A stretch of 64,000 nt of DNA from Nematopogon swammerdamellus (lineage: Eukaryota; Arthropoda; Insecta; Lepidoptera; Adelidae). The notes under the pieces were generated by a model. The model ran no database searches, was not told the DNA's origin, and saw only the letters and a list, made by a program, of their open reading frames with translations. The position numbers and the translations under genes were made by a program. Within the stretch, counting starts at the first letter, position 1; each line of letters opens with the position of its first letter. The stretch lies in NCBI GenBank assembly GCA_946902875.1, contig OX336343.1, positions 4,205,754 to 4,269,753 of the forward strand, written 5' to 3'. Below, one piece after another: positions 30,960-43,544 of the stretch.

Positions 30960-31893
30960 ACAATACTGCTCGAACCGCACTTGTGGGATGGCTCAGCCAA
31001 ATACCAGCTAGCGCCTTCGACTTGATCCAGCGTCGAGCCGTGCGACTAGTGGGTGACCCCGACTTGTCCCGCGAGCTAGAGCCACTGCAATTCCTTAGGG
31101 ATGTCGGCGCCCTGAGTGTGTTCTATCGCTTATTGCATGGGGAGTACTCGGAGGAGCTGTTTAATGCTATCCCGCTATAACAGTGTACTCAGCGCATCCC
31201 TACTCCTACCAACGTTCCGACACATCCCTAGTTTGCTCGCCGTGGGGGGGTAGTTTCAAAAGATGATACGAGACGAAGGGAAAACGCGATGGTCGAGTAG
31301 TGAGTAGACGACCACGGGCGCGCGAGACACATTACGAACTAGAAGAAGAAAGAAAGGGATTTTTCAAACGTGTTGGGGACAAGTCAGGAAGGATAGACAG
31401 GAGTGGATTGTGATTGCGACAGTGACGTTTTGTAAGTGTATAGTTTGTAAGATTATTAGTGTGGACTCGGACACGGCTGAGCTCGCCAACTCAGCAGCCC
31501 CGGCAGTGGTACGCATCCGGCCGTCTCCGTGGAGTCTGGAGATCTGCTTCGCCCGGTGAGTGAGCAAATTACCTCACACCTTCTGTCTCTGCGTTGAGTA
31601 CACGTATTAGCTGCTCTGCAACGTTACACCGCCGTCCCCTTTCCACCTCCGCACAACGCGCAATGGGCAGGGATTGCATCCATATACGCTTGACCTACCA
31701 CGGATGCGTACCAATCGGTTCTGCAGATCTTTCCTCCACAGAACTGGTAAACTCTGGAACGCTCTCCCTGCCCACATATTTCCCCCCAAGTACAGTCTCG
31801 GGTCCTTCAAGAGAGCCGTGAACGGGCACCTTTCAGGCCGGCATGCGATTCGCAGCCCCCGCATGCGACCGAATGTCCATGGGCATCGCTAGA
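30960..31893 (+). pseudogene. Jockey/I-like LINE ORF2 C-terminus, split by insertion
   Basis: The first piece, 30965-31180, carries FDLIQRRAVRLVGDPDLSRE, VGALSVFYRLLHGEYSEELF and a stop. The second piece, about 31630-31893, is an open frame with HPYTLDLPRMRTNRFCRSFL, RTGKLWNALPAHIFPPKYSL and GSFKRAVNGHLSGRH, ending at TAG 31891-31893. About 430 bp of unrelated DNA separate them. The 3' UTR follows to about 31945 with GGCTCGGCGCCACATGTCGC and an A-run. It starts only about 65 bp upstream of the acceptor of fascin exon 1. Confidence 0.8.
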
Positions 31894-32069
31894 CCATTAT
31901 GGGTGGCTCGGCGCCACATGTCGCGCTTACTATAAAAAAAAATCCACGTTTCCTTGTAGGTATTTAATTTGTAATTTGTATTTCATTTGTGGCTAGATAA
32001 TCATCTCACTCACAATAATAATTTATGCGTATGATCACTTTTTTGCCTTTAATAATGATGCAATTACCC

Positions 32070-32375
32070 TTTGCCAGGCCTCACGCACTCTATGTACTTG
32101 CGCGCGCTAACTACCTATCTCCCGACGGGCCGCCGGCGGTCTTTTTCAGTACAAATTCGTCAGCCGCGCGAAGTATACATAGAAGCTCGCCCACGCAACT
32201 GCGCGCAGCTGCAAAGCAATAAACACTTTACACTCGATCGTTAAGTTACATTTTCGCACGCAGCGATTGGCGGTGTGAAACAGTAGGCTATTAAAGCCCG
32301 AAGGTAGGAACATTTTCTATGGAGTGATTTATCTGTTACGAAGTAACTATTAAGTAATCTGTGCCTTTGCTTCGA
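32070..32375 (+). mobile_element. foldback element E, copy 1 (A-core-B)
   Basis: Block A is CCAGGCCTCACGCACTCTAT...CTAACTACC. The core includes GCGCGAAGTATACATAGA and CACGCAACTGCGCGCAGCTG. Block B is TTACATTTTCGCACGCAGCG...GTAACTATTAAGTAATCTGTG. The copy at 48979-49410 has the same blocks in the order rc(B)-core-B-rc(A). Confidence 0.7.
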
Positions 32376-33018
32376 ATACTATGGTCCTGTCGGAGTAGAA
32401 TACAGAACTGGTTGCACCTCTTGCATTTTACCTTTTAATATTTTTCATTTTCAGGTATATGGCATTGCGCGCGCGGTGACGAAATTATGTTGTAAGAATT
32501 CATAAATTCATGAGGTCTAAAGCACTCGCAGAGACTATTAATTCTTACGCTATTTACAAGCGTCAATACCACGCTATGGCCTGATTTTGCATCATAATTA
32601 CTTACATCAAAGCAGATGAAACTATCAGTCATGAAACATTAATCAAAGTTCAACGCACCAAGTTTATTGACTGGTGCAATTCAAATGCATCGTCGTTATA
32701 GAACGCTATACAAGTACTGCGGTTCAATAAACAGACCACATCTAAGGCAACGTAGAAATAACTAACGTTTCCAGATTATCGCTCCATGGAAACTATAAAT
32801 AAACGGTATTTCTACACATAATACTTCATTAACATGCGAGTACGGATGCTACAGATTCCGACCGGCATTGCTTGCGTCTTGCGAGTGAGCAGAGCATACT
32901 CCACGTTTTTCCGCGAAGATCTCCTGATCGGATGCCAGCACGTAAAGTCGTGACCATTCTACTACGGAGAGAGAACTTTTTGAGCAAGGACAGACGTCGT
33001 TGTCGTCGTCGTGGTGTA
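32376..33018. other. unassigned
   Basis: No gene or repeat is recognised. The sequence looks single-copy within the window. Confidence 0.35.
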
Positions 33019-33730
33019 GTTAAGCAAGACGGTTGACTGCGCCCTTAGGAGACCTAGCACAGAGCAGATATCCTATTTGTTGGTTGAACGTCAATAGATT
33101 TAAGATCGTACAAGGAATCCTGGACTGAGATAAAGAACCTGATTTTGGGTTCAAACATCCTGTAGTGTATAATTAATAGCTTTTAAATGAAACAAACAAG
33201 ACGCACATAGAAGATAAAGTCAAGAAGGTGGCTGACCGCGCCCTTAGGAGATCTAGCACAGAGCAGATACCGTCTGTATTTGTGGGTTGAACGTCAATAG
33301 ATTTGAGATCGTACAAGGAATCCTGGACTGAGATAAAGAACCTGATTTTGGGTTCAAACATTTTTAAATGAAACAAACAAGACGTAATAGAAGACTAAGG
33401 CCCACTTGCACCAACACAAATTTAATATATAAACCAGTTTAACTCGTTAAACTAGCACCCGTTGTATGTGTGAACCGCGTTTAAATCCATAACTCGCTAC
33501 TTAACTTTAAACTCGTGTTGGTGCAAGACGCGCTAGTCAAGAAGGTGGCTGACGGCGCCCTTAGGAGATCTAGTACAGAGCAGATACCGTCTGTATTTGT
33601 GGGTTGAACGTCAATATATTTGAGATCGTACAAGAAATCCTGGACTACAGTACTTGGTTTAGGGTTCGAACATGCTGTAGAGTATAATGAATAGTTTTTA
33701 AATGACACAAACAAGACGTACAGAGAAGAT
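33019..33730. repeat. three tandem copies of a unit of about 190 bp
   Basis: CGCCCTTAGGAGAtCTAGcAC occurs at about 33042, 33239 and 33556. GAACGTCAATAgATTTgAGA and ATCGTACAAGGAATCCTGG recur in each. Copy 2 lacks part of its end, and a MITE (33405-33527) sits between copies 2 and 3. Confidence 0.85.
33405..33527. mobile_element. 123-bp MITE with CTTGCACCAACAC ends
   Basis: The left tip CTTGCACCAACAC is the exact reverse complement of the right tip GTGTTGGTGCAAG. An inner AGTTTAACTCGTTAAACT palindrome follows. It interrupts the tandem repeat. Confidence 0.75.
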
Positions 33731-34766
33731 AAATCATAATGGTATAGTATTAGGTTTATTCTTCTATGTTGAACATCATCTATACTTATTTAAGCCAATC
33801 TTACAGCTATTAGAAATTATTAAAATACGATTACTATAAAAAACAAGTCATAACAATGTTATTTACTTCTAATAATCTGTACTCAGACATTACGTTCTAG
33901 CTACGCTATAATTTTGCAATTAATATCCTAGTTTAAGTGCGTACGAGTGCACGGGTTAGAAGTAGCGACGACGGTTTTACGAGTCCGCTCGTGTTGTTTG
34001 TTCCCGTCAAACTGGAACTATTAAAATTATCTGAAAGCCAACATCTAACATTAGATGAGTTTCTGTCTGAGACCCGTCTGGTTAAAGCGTCGCGTTTGAG
34101 ATATATGAGCTGGTCGAATTGAAATAGATTGGATTGGAAGGTTGTATCTAGCGAGCGTTAAACCTATTTTTAATTGGTTTACTGGTCAGTGGTTGTATCC
34201 TACTAAAATTAGACACAGTTAGGCCGTGAAGAGGGAAATGAAGGGCGGGAACGAAGACCACCCGCGGAGGGGTCGAGTAAAATATGTGAAGAAGCCTAAA
34301 TCATGCAGTAGAATTAAGGTAGCTGAAGAAAAAGAAAATTAGATACATACATTAGCGTTTACTGAGAGAATAGAACGGCGAAAACTCTCTACGAGCACAA
34401 ACGAAGAGAACAGTCGTTCGGATGAGAATGATATAAATGATGATTAGAAATGAACTGCTCAAGAACTCACCAGGTCCATATCGTATGGTATTTCCGACCA
34501 TAATTACTTGCACTAGCACGAAATAACGAAGCATAAAAAAATTATGCAAGGAAACCAGGAGATCAGACCTTGATGATAAGCAAACATTTACATGAACACA
34601 TTATTTGTGTATAATTCTGTACTCGATTTGATTTTGATGCACATTTTTGGATTTACATTTAGTTGCAGTACTTGCAGTAAATGTGCGAGATCTACCTAAT
34701 GGCGGTGGATCTTTGTCTGTGTCTTTGTGTCATGCATGACATGTCCAATCTGTAGTAACGTCGCTA
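33731..34766. other. unassigned
   Basis: No supported gene, RNA or repeat. The AT content is high and no reading frame has a recognisable domain. Confidence 0.35.
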
Positions 34767-34995
34767 GTAGAGTGTTTTCATTTTACGAAGGCACGAGGGG
34801 TATCAGGTAGGAAGTGGTGTGAGACCGCGGAGCTCAGTAGGGAACGACTCGGTTCGACGGAGCGACGCGGAGACGTGTAGAACGTGTGTAGCGACCTGGC
34901 ATCGAGTTCGTTCTCTACTAAGCTCTGCGCGGTCGCCTCTCGCACCACTTCCTACCTCGTACCCCTCGTGCCTTCGTGAAATGAAAACACTCTAC
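34767..34995. mobile_element. foldback MITE, about 85-bp arms, CTA flanks
   Basis: The arm starting GTAGAGTGTTTTCATTTTAC is mirrored by the arm ending TGAAATGAAAACACTCTAC. The direct repeat CTA lies at 34764-34766 and 34996-34998. The arms also share the GGAAGTGGTGTGAGACCGCG-type inner portion. Confidence 0.75.
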
Positions 34996-35394
34996 CTAAC
35001 TTCTTATATCTGCCAAATCGCCTCCTCGGAACGGTTAAAAAAAAGTCGGAACGTATGTAAACGCCCCCTACAGAGCAGTTACCTATAGTAATGACAATGA
35101 TGACGCGGAGGCTTTTGACCCAGTTGCGGACACTGGAGGCAGCCTCGAGCGCGCGCCGCGTGACGGACATCCGATCCGTCTGTCATCGTGACTCGGGTAC
35201 ACTACACCACCAGTATAGTCCTCACCATCTAAACCGAGCGAAGTCACGAAAGAACGTCCTGATAATGTAAATAGGCAGAGTGGTCAGATTCTTCAGTATT
35301 CATGTTTATGCTGTAAATATAAATGCTGTAAATTTGCCTGCCCCACTGGGAGGCAGGCAGGCGTGACGTTATGTATGTGTATGTATGTATGAAC

Positions 35395-35475
35395 TTATAG
35401 CACAACACCGATTACTCTGCTTACCCTGATTGTCGGGATACAAACGCGTGAGTTATGTATGTATGTATGTATTAA
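35395..35475 (+). repeat. dispersed repeat D, 3' fragment
   Basis: GCACAACACCGATTACTCTG, CTTACCCTGATTGTCGGGAT and (TATG)n at 35457-35471 match 17930-18028. Confidence 0.75.
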
Positions 35476-35582
35476 TGCTCTTATGAGCGGTAGTATGGGT
35501 TAATTATTTGTAAGTTACTATAATATAATACTTATAAGGTACTAACAAAACATTGTGACTTGCGAAGTTTGTTTGTTAGTTC

Positions 35583-35690
35583 TTCTTCGCATTGAATTTA
35601 GAACTGACGGAATTTTCGACATATCCAAGCGTAGGTTACCTACCTATGGATGAAATTATACAATAAACAATAAACTGTATTGTTTTGTTC
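35583..35690 (-). repeat. dispersed repeat, inverted copy of 22745-22845
   Basis: GACGGAATTTTCGACATATC and CCAAGCGTAGGTTACCTACC with CTATGGATGAAATTATACAA are the reverse complement of the 22.8-kb segment. Confidence 0.65.
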
Positions 35691-35785
35691 TCTCATACTT
35701 ATTGTTGATGTGAAGTGCAAGGTGAAGTGTGATATTTTTAAATTATGCTAAACTGAATATTGCTGAGATGCCGGGAGTGAATGGA

Positions 35786-35861
35786 TGAGAAGAGCGAAAG
35801 ACCGCGTGCAGTGGCGCGCCTTGGTAGAGGTCTATGTCGAGCAGTGGACCGATACGGGCTA
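35786..35861 (+). pseudogene. RTE LINE ORF2 C-terminus
   Basis: RRAKDRVQWRALVEVYVEQW followed by TDTG and TAA, then ATGATGATGGATGATTGATG. This matches the 17346-17514 piece on the opposite strand. It is a 3'-end fragment only. Confidence 0.7.
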
Positions 35862-36949
35862 ATGATGATGGATGATTGATGAACATTACTGGAGAGTAAA
35901 CATAAGGGGAACTATCACTTGGCTAATGTTAAAGAGAACAACAGTTAAATATTTTATGATTTTTCGTTTGTTTTAGAGGGCGAAGACTATACCACCGGAC
36001 GGCTTACACTACACTACGTTTGCCTTTCTGCTGTTCGAGAGTATAAGGCTGCTGGTTTAAGGCGAAATTATTGCAGAAGGAAGTTATTTCAGCCAACCTA
36101 GTACTTAAGCACGGTTAGGTTTCCTCATGGCGTTTTTATTCATCGGAGTGACATATATTTTCCCGTAACTAAATTCTTCGAAAATCTGAAGTGAATAATT
36201 GAATCTGGATTTCGAACCTTCGACCTCTTGTATGAAAGGCCGAAAATCTAAGGCCAACAGCCAGGCAGTTATCGATGCACCCAGTGGATGCACCTCCAAT
36301 TTGTGCACCATATCGTTCATCTATGTTCTAACAATGCCACAAAAAAAATTTGCTGAATCAGCCATTGTCTTAGGCTCTTATTGAGAAACTAAATTATATG
36401 TGGATGGACTTTCAAACCATCACCATCTCTTATCATCGGACAAAACCAACCGTTTTGGATCAAGCCTATAATAATGTTTTATGTTATGCAACGAATGAAT
36501 GAAATTTAATGAGTAGTGTCATTGAAGACATGATGCTTGGAGATTTTACTGAAAAATATATAGTTGCCAAAGCAAAACTAAAATGCGTTAAAATATTGAT
36601 ATGTAACACGTCCAGAGAATTAGAATTGTAGAGAATCTGTCGAAGTTATGCACAACAACACAACTAAATCAATATTCCCAATGTCTGAGTACGCCGACAA
36701 GTCATGGACATTGGAATTCAATGAACTAAAGTGATAGTGGATGAGTCAGTGAGCGAAGTAACGAGGATGACAATAGATTGTCTCGGTTGTTAACAACTTC
36801 AGCGCAGCGGGGTCAAACGGCCATGCGAGCATCTGATGCACGCACGTTGATTATGCGCCTACACAACAATAGGTTGTACTAACTAATAAACGGAGGAATC
36901 ATTGGCCTATTCGAATAACATTACGACTAATACTTTTTTTTTTGTAATC
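35862..36949. other. unassigned
   Basis: The only notable item is TTTAGAGGGCGAAGACTATAC at 35972-35992, which recurs inverted at 53239-53259. Confidence 0.4.
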
Positions 36950-37085
36950 CGGTATGAGTGGCTGATTCGGAGGGGCCAAAGCACATGCTCCGACCAGGCA
37001 ACATCACCTCCGAGAAGGTAGGTGCCATACCGGAGACTTCCCTGGATATAGCTATAGTGCTGTAGCTATAGTGGACTAGAGGAAT
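36950..37085 (-). repeat. SINE family 1, 3' half copy
   Basis: From poly(T) and GTAATCCGGTATGAGTGGCT to CCGGAGACTTCCCTGG and GGACTAGAGGA, this is the reverse complement of 2518-2650. It includes a local duplication of TAGCTATAGTG. Confidence 0.8.
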
Positions 37086-37127
37086 CCTGCCAAAAGTGCA
37101 AACACACGGTTTATAAAAAGAACACGT

Positions 37128-37527
37128 TAAAAACCCCCGACTCTTAAAAAGTCAAAAATAATTTCCGTTTACTTACTTAAAGTAGTCGGTAGACCGCTAA
37201 GTAAATTCCCGCGCAACTTTCGAGTCTTTATATTTAATTTACTTAGCGGTCCCCCGACTCCTTTAAGTAAGTAAACGGAAATTATTTTTGACTTTTTAAG
37301 AGTCGGGGGTTTTTTAAATTTGTAATTTAACTTTTATTTCAAGCTTTTTAAAAAAAACCGCATGCAAATCGGTCCACTTTTTGAGATAATTATTTTTTTT
37401 ATTACTTAATTACTTTATTACTTGATTACAAACATAGCTAAGAACCATCCCGATTAAACAGGCTTCCTAATAAAAAAAACCGCATCCAAATCGGTCCATC
37501 CGTTTGGGAGCTACGATGCCACAGACA

Positions 37528-37568
<41 letters not shown>

Positions 37569-37612
37569 AACTTATAACACCCCTCCGTTTTTTTCGTCGG
37601 GGGTTAAAAATG
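37128..37612. mobile_element. hairpin-headed element F (ends TTAAAAACCCCCGAC)
   Basis: The head is a palindrome with arms of about 80-90 bp (37130-37220 against 37232-37315). The body carries AAACCGCATCCAAATCGGTC and a (CA)n tract at 37526-37564. The end GTCGGGGGTTAAAAA (37598-37612) is the reverse complement of the start. Related copies: 53560-54065 and 54560-54700. Confidence 0.75.
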
Positions 37613-40600
37613 GAATTTAGGAATGGCGTTAGGGCGCATTTTTCTAGTCTACATAATTATTATTCAATTATCATTATTCTAGGAATCAAACTTTTATTCG
37701 GCATTCTGCAGTTCACACTTTTATGTTGAACTGCAGTACCACAAAACAGCTGAATAATGTTAATTTTCTCTTTTCCTTTAATTTTGGTAAAATTTCTAGA
37801 AATCTGCGCTACATTTCAAATAGCAGAACCAATAATTCTCGTTCCTTTTTAAACGAGTTAAAATCCCTCTCATTAGACTCACAAGACTGTATAATAAAGT
37901 TTTATCACGATAAAATAAAAATGTATACCCATCATCGGTACAACCGCAAGGCGATGAACGGTACTGCGGCGGACCGGATTCGGAGTATATACCAGACTCC
38001 GCATCCGAAATATCAATCTCGCACCTGCGATGACGTTGCTTGCTCTGTAGCTAGTCGACTCACGGCACTATGAGGAATATCGACATGTATTGAGAGAGTC
38101 GCTTTCCGTTATTCCGAGCTCGTGACGTGTGTTATATCTCCGTCTCGATAGATTCTCGGAAGGCATCGAGAGCTAACAAACGGAGCGTTTCTAGGCGTCT
38201 ACTTCGCGAGAATTCGCAAGGTGGCATTTTAGCTCGACTATTCCTGTAGACATAGAAATGTTCTGTCTGAAGTGAACCTATTACTGTGCACAAAATTCTA
38301 ACAATTTGATGGTCTCAAGCTTTGAGAACGGTTCATGCGCAGATATAATATCTCATTCTGTGTTCATAGGTTGTTAGGGTGGTGGCAGCACATTAATTTG
38401 CCGTTCAAAGACCGCACATGATAATCCCCACACCAAAATGTGTAGAAATAAGTAATAAGTTGTAAGAAACCTGTGATTCATTCGGAGAAAGCTTACTCAG
38501 AGCAAAAAAGAAAATTCAGAAGAAAGACGGTTCCTTCGGTATCCTGATTTGTACAAAAGATCATTTTTATAGTAGAATAAGTTTGATTGCCTTTCTGTTA
38601 AGTCACCGTTAAGATTGTTTTCTATTTTCTTTCGGCTGTCTTTAGTACATTTATCAGCGCATCTTCGGACTCTCTGCCGAAGTTTTAACTACAGTTTATA
38701 CAAACAATGATAAATGACTGTTTCCTCTCCGGCTGTAAAGATCGTGCAGATGGGAACAATGAACTATTGTTTATTGTTCTATCGGATTCGTGAGTTCTGT
38801 CCTTTGTAGCAGAGAATATGAGGCCTCCAGATAAGTAAGTACTTTATCTGAGAAATTCTGATGAAGGAGCTTTATTGCAGACATTTCACTTGAGTCAAAC
38901 CTGAGTTCTGTGGCTGAGATTACAATGTTTTATCTAAAATTCTTTCTCTGGGTTAGGTAGTAGGTACTGTGTGTGTGCGGATGATTCGCGTGTCTTTAGA
39001 ATAACTCAACCAATTGTGATACGATTTCTTGTTATTTTTATTATTACTAAACCAATGAATATAATGAAACAAGTTAAAACATGCCAAAACTGAGCAGAAA
39101 GATAGGTGAAGGCAAATCCGATTTACAGTTTACTTGAGTAGTGGAATGAAGTGCGAATTAACGGTCATCTTAATGCTAAGAGAATAACGTTACTGATTTA
39201 ATGAGCAAGAAGACATCAGAAGTATACTTAATAATAAAAATGCTGCAATATATACGAGGTAGAAAGCACTGCGATGTAAGAGGCGATACTGTCGACGTGT
39301 CATCGCCTGAGCACGGTACACCTTTCATACTCTAAGATAATAGCACTTCATCAACTAAGTAAACGAATGGATGAGGAAAGTTAAAACGTAATGTTGGTTA
39401 ATGGCGGCAACATCGTGTCTAGTTCCAGATCACTGTACCGTGCATTCGAGATAATACATAGGTATTGCAGAAGCTACTTATGCTCTTCCTAGGCTACCCA
39501 CCTATATCTCCATATATTATAATATTATGATTTATAACACTTTTTTACCAAAGTCAAACTTCTTACCTAAGGCAATTTCTGTAAATCTGTGCAGTATGCT
39601 ATTAGAGACATTTTACATGGAGACAAATCATTCGTCGTATGTAGCGCTTCTTTGATCGGTTCAGTGGGAATGTATGAAGACAAAATGGTCCAGCAGTGGA
39701 ATAATTTCTGGGTTTTGGATCGTTCAATTCGAAGCAACTTGCAAAATATTTGCAATTGATTATTATAGAATTTTTTTTACTAATGCTTGAAACTTTGCGG
39801 TTGTCAGAATGCTTTGAAATTAATGAAAACGGTGTTCCCTCTAAATAAATTAAGACAATTTATCGTTCAAGCACACAGTGATACGAGTATTCCTGTTTTT
39901 TGGTCCGCCAGTTTCAAGCTCTAAGTTAACAATACCCGTTGTTTCTTCGTTGTTCGTATTATTTTCTTTAAACTTCTAATGTTTGTTTACCCAGAGTAAT
40001 CTCCTTACGTACATACTTTAGAAGTTTGGATACAACTGCTGTAGTATGTTTGCATGATGTTTGCCATATCATGTTTGACTACTGTTTTGTAATAAATTAT
40101 ATATTTTTCTCCATGTGACTATTAACGAGATGCTATCGATGAAGTTCGTCGACCTGCTCCGCCATTTTTCCACCAACCAATATGGTTAGCTTTTGATAAT
40201 ATAATATTTATAGCAACGAGTCTCCCGGGGGCTTCGTGGTGGCAGAGCCAGTAGTGTCGTTAGTAAGTCGTCGACTACACAAATTCTTGCCCTATTAATA
40301 TGCGAAATAGTCGTTCGCAGTTGCAATGCTCTTCTATTTGTAGATGTTTATGTACTTTGGAGATTTGGAGAATGCTTTACAAATACAAATGAAATACCTA
40401 TTAAGTATAGAAGAAAATAAATTAATTTCATTCATACACTAGTATTTATTACACATTCATTCATTAGTACACTACCGCATTTCAAATTATTTCCTTTCAA
40501 CGATGATACCTATATGCTTTGGTGTACACATTTTGGCGTAAAAACATCTTAATCACTTGTGAGCAAAACTCAAGATAAAAATAACAACGTAAGTACATGC

Positions 40601-42139
40601 TTAGGTACCTACCTACATTGTACTACAGTACAAGTATGCGGTATTGAAACCCATAAGGCTGAATGTAAATGTAACGGAGCCGTCTTCATCTCATCGTGTT
40701 CCCAGCGTATGTATTCATATTTATGCAGAGGTGTCAGACGTATTCATTCACTTCACACATCATGCTATAATGAACACCTTTCATACGATCATTGGCTTGA
40801 TCTTGGATCTCTGTGCGTGCAAGACGTTGAATCTACGAGCCGATTTTAGACAATCTTTGGGTCATTGTGAATCCAGCAGCCTAAGGCACTGATATTCAAA
40901 GTAATTCATATTGAGCTTGACTCGTCTAGGTATCTATTCTATCGAAGTGTTTAACACAAAGTCTACCGTCTCTCAGTCTTACTGTTCGTCTATCTTTGCA
41001 TTTTCATATGACTCCAGAACCGCTGATGCCATTACCATCTGAGCTTTTCCAATTGCAGCTTAGTTCGTCCCATTGAGCAGTTGTAGGTTCACTACTACGT
41101 TAGGATGAAGAGTTAGAATTTACATTAGTTCTTGTGAAGCTGCATTCAAAAGCTAGTTCAGCACACTCATACCATAAATATAAGTCACACTTACTTTCTG
41201 CAATACCAAACTAAGAGTTTCCATCAACATCAACAATATCAGCGCCTTTACATCGGCGAACATAAGTGTTGTAACTATATTTATATGCCTAGTGACTAGT
41301 TATTACAACTAGATTCCGAGGTAGAGTTGCTGCAAACACAACCAGTTCTCCCACAAGGGAGATACAAGTTCCCTCCTTCACTTTCCTCCATAGCAACGTC
41401 ACAATTTCACGACTGGCCTTTTTTCCTTCCCTTTTCGAGCGGCGAGCGGAGCGCGACGGAGGGTTTTAACAGAGTCGGATGTAAAAACTTTACGAGCTGT
41501 ATACAGTATAGTGATACTGTGTGTATGATGAAAGTTCAAAACACAAGGGTGCCTTGGAACATGCTTAGTGTCTTGCGATGAAAAACATCATGCCTTCCTT
41601 AGATTTTTATTATATTAAATGAAGCTGCAGGCAGGGCTTACTATTGTATTAATAAAGTTGTGATTTGATGGAGGTGCCTCATGTAAGACTTGATGAGCCA
41701 ATTTTTTTCCGGACCACTGATTCCAGCGCGGATATATCGGTCAGTGCAGTACGCGAATAATATTTTAGCCGTATTGCGACCGCGAGGGACACAATTTGGA
41801 CGAGCACAAAAAATGCGATTGAAAGACATCGCCTGCACTGCACCCGTACTCCGTACCGTATACCGATACCACTTGAGATTCGTGGACGAAGCAAAAAGGA
41901 GCAAGAAAAAATGTTTAGAGACCTGACTGCAAAGGTGTTGACTGACACTGAACATGGAAAATTTCCGGGTTTCTGGTTTATTTTACGGCTTTTAGTTAAA
42001 GGGAGGTGATTCAACCAACATTTAGAAATTAATGTAAGTATCTACTTGTATTTAATAGTGGTCGAAATAATAGCTCCAACAATTAAACAATTGTTAATTC
42101 TCTTACGTCCTTCAAGTTCACATTGGTTTACAAAAATAT
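37613..42139. other. 4.5 kb without recognisable repeats or genes
   Basis: This is the largest stretch in the window where I see no TE family. An open frame at 37723-38073 (116 codons, ...DRIRSIYQTPHPKYQ...) lacks a domain that I know. If host regulatory DNA of fascin lies in this intron, this low-repeat block is the natural place to look; that is inference only. Confidence 0.4.
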
Positions 42140-42215
42140 CATACATACATACATACATAGCACACACGCTGTATCCCGACAATCAGGGTAAGCAGAGTAA
42201 TCGGCGTCGTGCTGC
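42140..42215 (-). repeat. dispersed repeat D, inverted 3' fragment
   Basis: (CATA)n followed by CACACACGCTGTATCCCGAC and AATCAGGGTAAGCAGAGTAA. Confidence 0.75.
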
Positions 42216-42939
42216 AAAAATATCAATCGGGAGAAACCGATTATCGGTACTGCTGGTTCATAAACACCACTTCTATAGCGAAAACTTCGTATAAGAAAAC
42301 CAATGTACCTACATAACTAGTTTTGCAATAGGAAAGTACCATGGGAGTGGACGATCGGTAATAGTTATAAGCAATAATAATGCTGGAGTAGATGTACGTG
42401 CCCAGCAGTAGCGGTAATCAACACACGCTGCGGATAATGATGATGATACATAATAATGACATTCCTATGGATGGAATAACCAGTTACGAAATGTCAGTTT
42501 GCTCCAACTATAAAATATGTTCAAACACAACCAACATAACGAATATGACCCAAGAAAGAACAGGTAAACCGTTTTGAAAAAGTATACCGTTTCAAAAAAC
42601 AGGAGAAGAGAGATGCAGTTTCGCCGTTAGGCCGCGGGTCAATAACCACATTACTTTATCCCCATTTTTATTTAAGACTACATTTCGGCATATCGATAAC
42701 ATCATCAATAAAATTGCAAAAACGTTTTCCATAAGAATTCGACTAATGGTAACTACAAATACGTCCAAGAAAAAATACATTCTGTAAAATTTCGGAAGTG
42801 GGATTAATTTTATTGCCCATCACTGCCAGCATGCACAGAACAAAAAATGTCATTAATTCTGAACCGAGCAAATAAAGAACAAAATAACGAGCTTGTAGAA
42901 ACGTCAACAAATTAATTTGTAACTTACAACTTCCTACAC
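42216..42939. other. unassigned
   Basis: No gene or repeat family is recognised. Confidence 0.35.
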
Positions 42940-43245
42940 CAGCGGTGTTCAACCGGTAGTACGCGGACCCCCGGCAGCACGCGGCCTTATTTTTAGGCGC
43001 CCGTACACAGACACGTTCCAATAAACATAAAAATTGAAATAATATCGAGAAAAAAAATTTACAAAATAAATTTAGAAATACGTTGACTCCAGAATGTTAA
43101 AAATTACCTAATGCTGCATTTCGTGAATTTGTCTGAAATCAAAATATCCCATTAAAATGTATAGGTAAACGACATACTTGAAGCTGCTGGTCTTGACAGA
43201 AATATGGAAATAGCTCTTAAGGCGAAACCAGTTGAACACCACTGT
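42940..43245. mobile_element. 306-bp non-autonomous hAT element
   Basis: The left end CAGCGGTGTTCAACCGG and right end CCAGTTGAACACCACTG are inverted hAT-type tips. The flanking octamers TCCTACAC (42932-42939) and TCCTATAC (43246-43253) match at 7 of 8, fitting the 8-bp hAT target duplication. Inside are CGCGGACCCCCGGCAGCACG and AT-rich filler. Confidence 0.85.
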
Positions 43246-43544
43246 CCTATACGCACGTGCGCACGTGCTAAGTCATACTGTGGAACTGACTCAAGCTATT
43301 TTAGGAGTCGGCATACAAATAGATAGCGCAAGGGGGTGCTTCGTTAAAGAAAGACTAATAATAGAATTCGAAATTGGAGCGATTGCCTTTCAGTACTATA
43401 ACTATTGGGCTACCGGCCGCTGAGAGAATGCGTTCCTGACGTGTCGGTCGTCGTCTGTCAGTTGGTCACACTGATGCCAGCCTGGATTGCCTAAACACGA
43501 GGGGTTATTCACTAGAGCAAAAAATGTACACCAGATTACCTGTA

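Noticed and set aside
30779..30964. N-terminal part of the plus-strand frame that includes the LINE tail at 31000
   Set aside because: This part is antisense to fascin exon 1; only the section after about 30965 matches a LINE.
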